Assembly (NCBI GenBank): GCA_021806865.1
Contig: JAKAPU010000103.1
Coordinates: forward strand, 1 to 9,615
Source: an archaeon
Lineage (GTDB): Archaea > Thermoproteota > Nitrososphaeria > Nitrososphaerales > CADDZS01
Direction of reading: 5' to 3'
Length of the DNA: 9,615 nt
Positions within the stretch are counted from its first letter, which is position 1. Each line of letters begins with the position of its first letter. A model generated the notes under the pieces. It was not told the DNA's origin, made no database searches, and worked only from the letters and a program-made list of their open reading frames with translations. A program made the translations under genes and the position numbers. Shown piece after piece: positions 1 through 5,818 of the stretch.

Positions 1-506
1 GCGAGCTTGGGAGAGAGGTTGGCAGTGGGTTCGTCCAGCATAATCACATTTGGTTTTCTTATCAGGGCCATGGTCATGGCCACCATTTGCCTTTCTCCAC
101 CGCTGAGGTTCTGAACTTTGGAATTCAGATATTTTGACAACTGGGGAAACATGTCCAATCCGCCTTTCAATCTCGAATCAAATTCTTCCTTCGACACGGT
201 ATAACCTGCCATTTTGAAATTCTCTGTAACAGTAAGTTGTGTGAAAACGCTCTCTGTCTGGGGGAGATATGCAAGACCTCTTTTCACAATCTCGTGCGCA
301 GGGAGCCCAGAAATTTTGTCTGCTCCAAGAAAAACCGCACCGTCATAAATTGTCGTCAAACCAGCTATTGTCTTGAGGAGAGTGCTCTTTCCTGATCCAT
401 TCGGACCGACTATGACTGTAACTTGTTTTTCAGCAGCTGCTATCGAAACGTTGGATAGGATATGCAGTTTACCGTAGCCAGCTGACACGTTCTGAACCGA
501 CAACAA
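1..506 (-). CDS. livF: LivF-type ABC transporter ATPase (C-terminus cut by window edge)
   Basis: ATP-binding subunit of a Liv/HAAT-family amino acid importer; it acts on the cytoplasmic face and pairs with the LivG ATPase under the LivH/LivM permeases. 168 codons are present. Visible motifs are Walker A GPNGSGKS (residues 34-41), Q-loop Gln83 in LAYLPQ, the ABC signature LSGGERQ (134-140) and Walker B VIMLDEP with Asp158/Glu159. The H-loop and C-terminus lie beyond position 1. LivF rather than LivG is supported by the short form, the LAYLPQ segment and the compact helical region. No ATG fits: the frame opens just inside the livG stop, and the first plausible start is TTG at 504-506 (a second TTG follows directly), about 19 bp after the livG stop. 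A purine-rich AAGAAGG at 519-525 is a weak candidate ribosome site. It is probably co-transcribed with livG. The family call is secure; the start is less so. Confidence 0.9.
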   Translation of the reverse strand, partial: MLSVQNVSAGYGKLHILSNVSIAAAEKQVTVIVGPNGSGKSTLLKTIAGLTTIYDGAVFLGADKISGLPAHEIVKRGLAYLPQTESVFTQLTVTENFKMAGYTVSKEEFDSRLKGGLDMFPQLSKYLNSKVQNLSGGERQMVAMTMALIRKPNVIMLDEPTANLSPKL

Positions 507-525
507 GATTAAAGCGAACCTTCTT

Positions 526-1284
526 CTAGCCGCCTAGATAAGCTTCTATCACTCTTTTGTCGGAGGTGACTTCCTGCGCTGTTCCAGAAACCAAGAATTT
601 TCCATACGCCATTGCAATCACCGAGTCAACGTAACTCAACGCGATGTCGAGCCTGTGTTCAATTATGAGAAATGTCATGCCATAGTTGTCTCTGAGTCTG
701 ACCAGCGTAGAAAATATTTCATGGGCAAGAGTCGGATTCACGCCTGAGATCGGTTCGTCTAACAACACTGTGTTTGCATTGCTCATCAATGCTCTTCCTA
801 TCTCCAAGAGTTTCAGCTGGCCGCCACTGAGTACGGACGCGGACTTGTCCCACATGTGAGACAAACCGACCATTGCCAAGATTTCAAAAGCGCGCTCCGC
901 TGTTTTCTCCTCCTCATCTCTCCAGTATCTCTTGATAATCGAACGAGTAAAATTTTCGCCAGGGTTGTCCTTTCGTGCTACCATCACATTTTCAAGAACA
1001 GTTAGTTGTAAAAACAGAGCGGGAATTTGAAAGGTTCGCGCCAGACCCATCCTGTATATCTTGTGCGGAGCTAGACCGGTGATGTCCTTTCCGCGAAAGA
1101 GCACCTTGCCCGAATCAGGCTTGTACAAACCACCAATAACATTGATCAAAGTAGTCTTGCCAGATCCGTTCGGGCCCATCAAAATCGTAAGCGTCTTTTC
1201 CTCTGCTCCAAACGAAATGTCGTCTAGGGCGAGCAGATTTCCAAATGACTTGCGAATGTTCCGAACCTCTAAAGCAAGGCCCAT
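526..1284 (-). CDS. livG: LivG-type ABC transporter ATPase
   Basis: Second ATP-binding subunit of the Liv/HAAT importer, 252 residues, close to the usual 250-260. Walker A GPNGSGKT is at residues 37-44, Q-loop Gln86 in LARTFQIP, signature LSGGQLK near 152-158, Walker B TVLLDEP with Asp176/Glu177, and H-loop His210 in FLIIEHRLD. The ARTFQ segment, the longer insert between Q-loop and signature (about 105-125), and the ending IEAYLGG are typical of LivG rather than LivF. I chose ATG at 1284. An in-frame TTG at 1293 would add three residues, but a TATA-like box at 1311-1318 would place transcription start near 1287-1290, which suits a nearly leaderless ATG. It lies 81 bp after livK with a hairpin and T-tract between them, so it may have its own promoter as well as read-through from livK. 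Confidence 0.94.
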   Translation of the reverse strand: MGLALEVRNIRKSFGNLLALDDISFGAEEKTLTILMGPNGSGKTTLINVIGGLYKPDSGKVLFRGKDITGLAPHKIYRMGLARTFQIPALFLQLTVLENVMVARKDNPGENFTRSIIKRYWRDEEEKTAERAFEILAMVGLSHMWDKSASVLSGGQLKLLEIGRALMSNANTVLLDEPISGVNPTLAHEIFSTLVRLRDNYGMTFLIIEHRLDIALSYVDSVIAMAYGKFLVSGTAQEVTSDKRVIEAYLGG

Positions 1285-1310
1285 GTGTCTCAAATCATGG
1301 CAAAAAGCAC

Positions 1311-1318
1311 TATAAAAA
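1311..1318 (-). promoter_or_regulatory. TATA-like box of livG
   Basis: On the minus strand this reads TTTTTATA, about 31 bp before the livG ATG. Archaeal TATA boxes are centred about 26-27 bp before the transcription start, so transcripts would begin a few bases before the ATG. The site is embedded in the T-rich stretch that follows the livK hairpin. This is inferred from position and composition only. Confidence 0.4.
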
Positions 1319-1320
1319 TC

Positions 1321-1365
1321 AAATAAAAAAGAGGAGGGAAGGAGTTGTTCCCCAACTAACTCCTT
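1321..1365 (-). terminator. Hairpin plus T-tract directly after livK
   Basis: The minus-strand transcript leaves the livK TAA straight into AAGGAGTT, which pairs perfectly with AACTCCTT (1358-1365 with 1339-1346). Inside it, GTT and AAC extend the stem past one bulged A, leaving a GGGG loop. A pyrimidine stretch and a run of six T with further T runs follow (about 1315-1331). T-rich tracts alone terminate archaeal transcription; the stem makes this resemble a bacterial intrinsic terminator. It could end most livK messages, or protect the livK 3' end while part of transcription continues into livG-livF. Confidence 0.6.
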
Positions 1366-2757
1366 TTACGTCGGAGGCTTGTTTGTCCACGTAACAGAGT
1401 TTGACTGGTACGACCACGACCCGCATACTTGCCACGAGAGACTACTCGTGGGGCCAGTGATGCAGTAGATTAGATAATCTGATACTGCTCTGTCTCCATT
1501 TGGATTGAGTGCCGTCCATCCGGTTACTCCGTAGTAGTTGTTTGCGACAGTTGGGAGGACAGATTGGATGCAAGATCCAGTATTCTGACCACACGCAAGA
1601 ATGGAGAGTGCTGCGAGCCAAACGTCGTCGTACGCACCCAACGGATAGGAGTCACATGTCTGGCTGGTCGCTGCGAAGAGTTGCTGACACAGAGTTGCTG
1701 TCTTGCTACTGTTGGTATATCCGAACACTGTGGATGGTAGTCTGACTGCAGAGACTGCGGCAGCTACCGTCGAGTTCGTAAATGCAGATTCACCCTCTTC
1801 GCCGTCCACACCATACCATGGCTGTGGCGTGTTTATCAGCGCAGGATAGTTTGTGCTTGCCTGCTGGATCAGGGTTGCACCTTCATCGAATGATATGAGC
1901 TGAATGGCTACAGAGTTGTTACCATACGTCTTCACTGCGTTATTCCAGTCTGTATTTAGGGTTCCGAGTATAGGTACGAAGTTCGATGTGCTGGTATCAT
2001 ACGGGATTTGGGCCACAACTGTTCCACCAAGAGCTTTGAAGTCAGCTGAGGTGTAGTTAGCAAGACCGCTGCCGTAAGTGTCTTGTCTGTAGACTTGAAT
2101 TATGGCTTTGACACCATTTCCCCACATCATGCTTGCATCAGCTTTTCCCTGAACCACGTCTGTTGGGGCAGTTCTGAAAAGATAGTCATTGGGTATTGCG
2201 AGGGCAGCTGAAGTTGACGATGGACTGATCATAACGATCTGGTTTGAGTCTGCATAAGAGAGCAGTGCTTGGGCGGTGCCGCTGTTGAGCGGTCCGACAA
2301 CCACTGATATTCCATCAGATTTGAAGGTACTCATGGCGTTCTGAGCCTTTGTGTTGTCCAAGGCATAATCCAGAACGACAACATTGAATTTGACTTTGCC
2401 AGCATAAGAAGTGGTTGAGAGATACGAATTGATATCATTCGCTGCTTGATGAGCTGTGAAGTTGATCTTCAACCCTTCACCAGACAATCCATCAGTCAAA
2501 TCATCTAGGACTCCGATGTTGATTGTCCCTGAAAGTCCAGAAGTGCCGCCCCCTCCGCTAGTGACTGTCGTAGTAACTGTAGTGCCGACACCGGTTCCGC
2601 CTGAAGCAGTGACCGTCGTTGTAGTTGTACGAACTCCTGGAGTTGAAGCACTTGTTGCAGCGTAGCCAACACCTGCGCCGACAACCAATCCTACGATCAG
2701 TAGTACGGCAGCAATCGTCGTGGAAACAGCTGAACGTCTCACCTTTGATTTAGGCAT
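1366..2757 (-). CDS. livK: Liv/HAAT-family extracellular solute-binding protein, N-terminally anchored
   Basis: Captures the substrate outside the cell and delivers it to LivH/LivM. The 463-residue protein has a basic N-terminus (KSKVRRS, 3-9), one hydrophobic segment (about 11-34), a Thr/Ser/Gly-rich linker (about 36-76) and a type I periplasmic-binding fold (Peripla_BP_6, about 78-450). Family-like segments include INIGVLDDLTDG (79-90), VVVGPLNSGTAQA (152-164), IVMISPSSTS (174-183), the usual ligand-binding neighbourhood, and VYRQDTYGSGLAN (222-234). The N-terminus resembles a class III (pilin-type) signal with possible processing after Ser9. Six cysteines (357, 368, 389, 396, 432, 445) all lie in the last quarter and could form disulfides. 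ATG at 2757 follows a TATA-like box by about 28 bp with no ribosome site, suggesting a leaderless message. The ligand is not readable: amino acids are the default, but amides or urea are possible for the family. Confidence 0.9.
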   Translation of the reverse strand: MPKSKVRRSAVSTTIAAVLLIVGLVVGAGVGYAATSASTPGVRTTTTTVTASGGTGVGTTVTTTVTSGGGGTSGLSGTINIGVLDDLTDGLSGEGLKINFTAHQAANDINSYLSTTSYAGKVKFNVVVLDYALDNTKAQNAMSTFKSDGISVVVGPLNSGTAQALLSYADSNQIVMISPSSTSAALAIPNDYLFRTAPTDVVQGKADASMMWGNGVKAIIQVYRQDTYGSGLANYTSADFKALGGTVVAQIPYDTSTSNFVPILGTLNTDWNNAVKTYGNNSVAIQLISFDEGATLIQQASTNYPALINTPQPWYGVDGEEGESAFTNSTVAAAVSAVRLPSTVFGYTNSSKTATLCQQLFAATSQTCDSYPLGAYDDVWLAALSILACGQNTGSCIQSVLPTVANNYYGVTGWTALNPNGDRAVSDYLIYCITGPTSSLSWQVCGSWSYQSNSVTWTNKPPT

Positions 2758-2776
2758 GCTCTTGGCGGCAGATGGT

Positions 2777-2797
2777 GAAACTATTTAACTCTTGAGG
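2777..2797. repeat. 21-bp direct repeat, copy 1 (livK side)
   Basis: Begins GAAACTATTTAACT, a 14-bp stretch repeated exactly at 2810-2823; over 21 bp the copies match at 19 positions. Read on the minus strand the core gives AGTTAAATAG. TTAAATA is a good TATA box centred near 2785, about 28 bp before the livK ATG. Confidence 0.75.
2782..2788 (-). promoter_or_regulatory. Probable TATA box of livK
   Basis: TTAAATA on the minus strand with a purine-rich CAAGAG before it as a possible BRE. The predicted transcription start falls within a few bases of the livK ATG at 2757, i.e. a leaderless or nearly leaderless message. Positional inference. Confidence 0.55.
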
Positions 2798-2809
2798 AAT
2801 TTTCGCTAG

Positions 2810-2830
2810 GAAACTATTTAACTGTTAAGG
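2810..2830. repeat. 21-bp direct repeat, copy 2 (livH side)
   Basis: Second copy of the repeat, offset exactly 33 bp from copy 1, about three helical turns, so both copies face the same side of the DNA. Its core supplies a plus-strand TATTTAA centred near 2817, 33 bp before the livH ATG. Confidence 0.75.
2814..2821 (+). promoter_or_regulatory. Probable TATA box of livH-livM
   Basis: CTATTTAA preceded by GGAAA as a possible BRE. The expected transcription start is near 2843-2846, leaving a 4-7 base leader with no ribosome site before the livH ATG at 2850. Positional inference. Confidence 0.5.
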
Positions 2831-2849
2831 CGTCTCTCGCACGCGATAG

Positions 2850-3827
2850 ATGATCGACCCCACAATATCGAATTCCATCATTTATGGCTCACTGGTGGGG
2901 CTCATGTGCGTCGGCCTGACCGTCACGTATCTGACCACAAAGGTTCCCAATTTTGCTGTCGCTGATTTTGTGGTTGTCGGGACGTATGCGACGGCCGCGT
3001 CGTATATTCTCTGGGATGTTCAAAGTCCGTATCTGACGACCCCTTTGGGGGTGTTGTTCGCGGGCATCTCGGGAGTCGTGATGTACATGGGTATCCTAAG
3101 GCCTTTGATCCGAAGAGGATCGTCTCTCGTTGTCTTAATGATCGCCACACTAGCAATCGATATTATCTTCGTCGGAATCTTCGAGCTGTTTGTTGATTAC
3201 ATGGGTAGTACATATGGCAGAATTCTAAACAACAAAGGGTACGGCGGCCAATTCTATCTATTAGGGCAGTTGAAAGATTTTCAGATATTCGGGAATAGCG
3301 GGCTGCTGGTTGTTGCACCGACCGTACTCGCGCTATTAACCATCGGCTTGTTTTTGTTATTGACGAAGTCGAAGTTTGGAGTCGCAATGAGAGCGGCGAT
3401 TGAAAACGCCAATCTCGCAAGGACTGTGGGAATAAATGTTGAGAGGGTAAACTTCGTATCCTGGTTTCTCGCTGGAGGAATTGCGGGGCTTTCAGGAGGA
3501 TTGCTCGCAATATGGACGGCGACGCCAGAGGGGAATTCGTCCTTGATTATCGTAGATATTTTCGCGGGAAGTGTTCTAGGCGGTCTTGGGAGTATCTATG
3601 GTGCCATAATTGGTGGGCTGATCATTGGAGCAAGTGAGACCTACTTGGCAGCCTCCTTGGATAGATTGTTCAGCTTGCTATATGGACCCAATATAGGCGC
3701 ACAAGTATTGCAGTTCCAGAAGGGAATTCCACTTGCAATCATGATAATTGTTCTCCTTGCGGCACCTCAAGGGCTTACCGGAATAAACTGGAGGCGTGTT
3801 GGGAAGAAGTTGGGCGTGATGAAATAG
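2850..3827 (+). CDS. livH: LivH-type ABC transporter permease
   Basis: Integral membrane permease of the Liv/HAAT importer, forming the translocation path with LivM. 325 residues with about eight hydrophobic segments (roughly 9-27, 35-53, 65-88, 94-115, 152-172, 205-225, 232-262, 293-306). The VPNFAVADFVVVGTY segment (32-46) matches the family's NFAHGEF-type element, and the cytoplasmic coupling loop AMRAAIENANLARTVGIN (179-196) is the EAA-like contact with the ATPase; GSVLGGLGSIYGAIIGG (240-256) is also typical. The ending APQGLTGIN corresponds to the usual P-x-GL end. It starts at ATG 2850 without a ribosome site, consistent with a leaderless first gene. Its TAG is followed immediately by the livM ATG. 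Slightly longer than the usual 290-310 because of the loop around 118-145. Confidence 0.94.
   Translation: MIDPTISNSIIYGSLVGLMCVGLTVTYLTTKVPNFAVADFVVVGTYATAASYILWDVQSPYLTTPLGVLFAGISGVVMYMGILRPLIRRGSSLVVLMIATLAIDIIFVGIFELFVDYMGSTYGRILNNKGYGGQFYLLGQLKDFQIFGNSGLLVVAPTVLALLTIGLFLLLTKSKFGVAMRAAIENANLARTVGINVERVNFVSWFLAGGIAGLSGGLLAIWTATPEGNSSLIIVDIFAGSVLGGLGSIYGAIIGGLIIGASETYLAASLDRLFSLLYGPNIGAQVLQFQKGIPLAIMIIVLLAAPQGLTGINWRRVGKKLGVMK
3816..3820 (+). promoter_or_regulatory. Ribosome binding site of livM inside livH
   Basis: GTGAT, complementary to the conserved ATCAC of the archaeal 16S 3' end, lies 7 bases before the livM ATG within the last livH codons. It contrasts with the leaderless-looking first gene and supports translation of livM as an internal operon gene. 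Confidence 0.45.
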
Positions 3828-5018
3828 ATGAGTGGTGCAATACCTTCATTCATTGTCAGCTGCGGTTCAACTCACATCGACCTAGTTTCTGTCATTATCG
3901 ATGCTGCCATTATCTTCTGCGTTTACTTAGTAGTAAGCCTGACCGTAAATCTTGAATTTGGTTACACTGGCGTGCCCAATTTTGGCAAAGTTCTCTTCGT
4001 TTCGGTGGGCGGATTAATAGCAGGATCTCTTTCCTACAGACTGGCCCTCTACATACTGAATCTGAGTTCGACCGACGTTATCGCGTCTCAAGCCCTCTTT
4101 AGCACGAAGATAAATCAATACATTCTTACACATACTTATCTTGGTGCCGAGCTGTTTCTGTTTTCCTTAGCTGTAGGTGCAGGAATTGCGGCTCTTATTG
4201 GATATTTGGCATCCTATCCGGCCATCAGGCTCAGAGAAGATTACCTTGGAATGCTCCTACTGGCTGCAGGCGAATTCTTCCGAATTTTTGTAGCAGCCTA
4301 TTATCCAATTACGGGCGGGACGCAAGGGTTGCTAGTACCCGATCCCGTATACTGGACGATTTCTACACAGGGCCTAAGAGATGTCGTGGTTCTTGGGGTG
4401 CTGATCCTGGCTGCACTCGGAGTATATCTCTACTCAGAAAGAGTCGCAAGGTCTCCGCTTGGAAGGATGATGAGAGCCGTCCGAGATAACGAGGTTTCCT
4501 CAGAGGCAATCGGCAAAGATACAGTTGGGATCAGGCGAAACGTGCTGATTATTGCATCGGCTCTAAGTGGTATCGCGGGCGTTCTGTTTGTACTTTGGTC
4601 GCCATCAGTTTCCCCATATACATTTCTCAGGACTGAGTGGACATTTTATCCATTCGTTATTGTGATTCTAGGAGGCGTCGCAAATAACCTTGGTGTGGGC
4701 ATTGGTACAGCCGTGTTCGTCGGGATAACTACGACGATCGACCAGGCGCGCACATGCATCATTAGCAATGGTATCTCTCTCCCGGTGGATATCAATGCAA
4801 TTGAGCCAATCGCTATTGGCGTGCTCCTCTTGGTTGTCTTGTTCTGGAGACCAAAAGGATTGGTGCCCGAAAAACCCAGTGCCACATTGAAGTATTCTAG
4901 GTTGAAAGAAATCTCTGAAAGGGCTAAAACTGCAGCAAAACAAGAAGGAATCTCAGCACCTGAGAAAGGACTGGAGAAACGCGAAAAGCCTTCAGAAACA
5001 GGGGAAGATTCTGGTTGA
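3828..5018 (+). CDS. livM: LivM-type ABC transporter permease with charged C-terminal tail
   Basis: Second permease of the Liv/HAAT importer, 396 residues. Hydrophobic segments lie at about 18-40, 55-76, 108-130, 137-158, 183-202, 237-257, 272-300 and 325-341. Diagnostic pieces are LEFGYTGVPNFGK (42-54, the GYTG-type element), IRLREDYLGMLLLAAGEFFR (133-152), GGTQGL (163-168), and the coupling loop MMRAVRDNEVSSEAIGKD (214-231). RPKGLVPEKP (341-350) is where many homologues end; here about 46 further residues rich in Lys, Glu and Ser form a hydrophilic, probably cytoplasmic tail. The start abuts the livH stop, so the two permeases are translationally coupled and made in equal amounts. Family assignment is secure; the tail's role is unknown. 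Confidence 0.94.
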   Translation: MSGAIPSFIVSCGSTHIDLVSVIIDAAIIFCVYLVVSLTVNLEFGYTGVPNFGKVLFVSVGGLIAGSLSYRLALYILNLSSTDVIASQALFSTKINQYILTHTYLGAELFLFSLAVGAGIAALIGYLASYPAIRLREDYLGMLLLAAGEFFRIFVAAYYPITGGTQGLLVPDPVYWTISTQGLRDVVVLGVLILAALGVYLYSERVARSPLGRMMRAVRDNEVSSEAIGKDTVGIRRNVLIIASALSGIAGVLFVLWSPSVSPYTFLRTEWTFYPFVIVILGGVANNLGVGIGTAVFVGITTTIDQARTCIISNGISLPVDINAIEPIAIGVLLLVVLFWRPKGLVPEKPSATLKYSRLKEISERAKTAAKQEGISAPEKGLEKREKPSETGEDSG

Positions 5019-5026
5019 GTCTCGAT

Positions 5027-5076
5027 GCTAACTGATTCGAGCAGTTGGTCTAATTCCTTTCGAATCAGTGGCTAGC
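5027..5076. terminator. Inverted repeat between convergent livM and arginine decarboxylase genes
   Basis: ACTGATTCGA (5031-5040) pairs perfectly with TCGAATCAGT (5060-5069) around a 19-base loop, and GCTA/TAGC (5027-5030 with 5073-5076) adds four pairs beyond a 3-base bulge. It starts 9 bp after the livM stop. There is no strong T-run directly after it on the plus strand, so the terminator reading is tentative; it may instead fix the mRNA 3' end. Confidence 0.45.
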
Positions 5077-5135
5077 TCATAAGAGAATTCAAATTGACAA
5101 AGTCTGTGGATGCTTTAAGATGTCGTTGGGACTGC

Positions 5136-5687
5136 CTACGTAAGCAGTACTGCTGCAGATATCACAGTAGTCCAAAGGCCATTCTTATCACCTTCGGCAG
5201 ACTGCGTGATGTGCGTTGTCTTTACGATCTTTCCTGAAATCTTCCAGAGCTGCTTTTTCTCGTCATAGCTCTGATCTGGATTGAACGGAATGCCTAATGT
5301 AGACGCGAGCATGGACGCAGCCAAATCTTCGGCATAGTCCCCAGCTTTTTCATCGGTTTCTCCGTAGCTCTCGTGTTCAGACAGGTACCCATACGTGTTC
5401 CTGTCCTGTGGAATTGCAAGTCCCACGGAAGCTGCGATCAGTCTGTTGGGTTCGTTCGTTGCGATCCTGCTCATGACCAAGAAAAGGATTTGACCGGGAG
5501 AAAGCTCTTCAATCCCTTCCTTCTTCGGAATCACTTTGCACCTCGGAGGAAAGATGCTCGAAACGGTTACGAGGTTGTAAGCTTCTATGCCTGCATCTCT
5601 CAGTGCAAGCTCAAAACTCGCAAGTCTTTCTTTGTGTCTCCCCACTCCTTTCGTCAAGAAGATTTTTTTTGGGACTAGCGTCGGCAT
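5136..5687 (-). CDS. pdaD: Pyruvoyl-dependent arginine decarboxylase
   Basis: Converts arginine to agmatine in the cytosol. In archaea agmatine feeds polyamine synthesis and is the substrate for agmatidine modification of tRNA-Ile2. The 183-residue proenzyme has the family's self-cleavage site: in [11 protein letters not shown] (38-48) cleavage between Ser43 and Ser44 would leave a pyruvoyl group on the 44-183 chain. [16 protein letters not shown] (14-29), the GYLSEHES acidic segment (99-106, with the probable catalytic Glu in or just after it), [44 protein letters not shown] and the NGLWTT ending are all characteristic. It is slightly longer than the 165-residue Methanocaldococcus enzyme. 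ATG at 5687 is the natural start. A CTAAAAAAGA stretch (5721-5730) could be its TATA box with a short, ribosome-site-free leader. It is a single-gene unit, convergent with livM and divergent from the peptidase. Confidence 0.93.
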   Translation of the reverse strand: MPTLVPKKIFLTKGVGRHKERLASFELALRDAGIEAYNLVTVSSIFPPRCKVIPKKEGIEELSPGQILFLVMSRIATNEPNRLIAASVGLAIPQDRNTYGYLSEHESYGETDEKAGDYAEDLAASMLASTLGIPFNPDQSYDEKKQLWKISGKIVKTTHITQSAEGDKNGLWTTVISAAVLLT

Positions 5688-5720
5688 TTTTGTTTGATAA
5701 AGTCAAAGTGTTTCGAAGCT

Positions 5721-5730
5721 CTTTTTTAGC
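5721..5730 (-). promoter_or_regulatory. Possible TATA box of the arginine decarboxylase gene
   Basis: CTAAAAAAGA on the minus strand is the most A/T-rich element upstream of the ATG at 5687. It would start transcription near 5698, about 11 bases ahead of the start codon. Weak match, positional inference only. Confidence 0.3.
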
Positions 5731-5778
5731 ATTGTGCTATCGGGGTTTGATCAATTTTTCACGTGCCTACGGCGCAGG

Positions 5779-5786
5779 ATTAATAC
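5779..5786 (+). promoter_or_regulatory. Probable TATA box of the M16 peptidase gene
   Basis: ATTAATAC is centred about 36 bp before the ATG at 5819, predicting a transcript start near 5809 with a leader of about 10 bases. This also argues against the longer reading frame that opens at 5603, since most of it would lie upstream of the promoter. Confidence 0.4.
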
Positions 5787-5818
5787 ATGGGCATCACTTT
5801 GTAGTTTCGAACAACATC

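Noticed and set aside
1285..1293. Upstream TTG start for livG (three more residues)
   Set aside because: The ATG at 1284 is a better start codon and fits the TATA spacing; the extra residues add nothing conserved. It cannot be fully excluded.
2456..2665. Plus-strand Val/Pro-rich reading frame opposite livK
   Set aside because: It is the complement of the Thr/Gly-rich linker of LivK; repetitive codons there keep the opposite frame open by chance.
1..5018. Urea transporter (UrtABCDE) instead of an amino acid-type importer
   Set aside because: Urt and Liv systems share all five components, but nothing here (no urease genes, no diagnostic UrtA features) favours urea; the divergent order is also unlike urt operons. 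The ligand stays open.
5710..5811. GTTTCGAA occurring twice (5710-5717, 5804-5811) in the decarboxylase-peptidase gap
   Set aside because: Only 8 bp, and positions do not match the two TATA-like boxes in an equivalent way; probably chance.
5603..5818. 72-codon N-terminal extension of the M16 peptidase reading frame
   Set aside because: It overlaps the start of the decarboxylase gene on the other strand, has no M16 similarity, and lies mostly upstream of the TATA-like box at 5779; ATG 5819 leads straight into the conserved domain.
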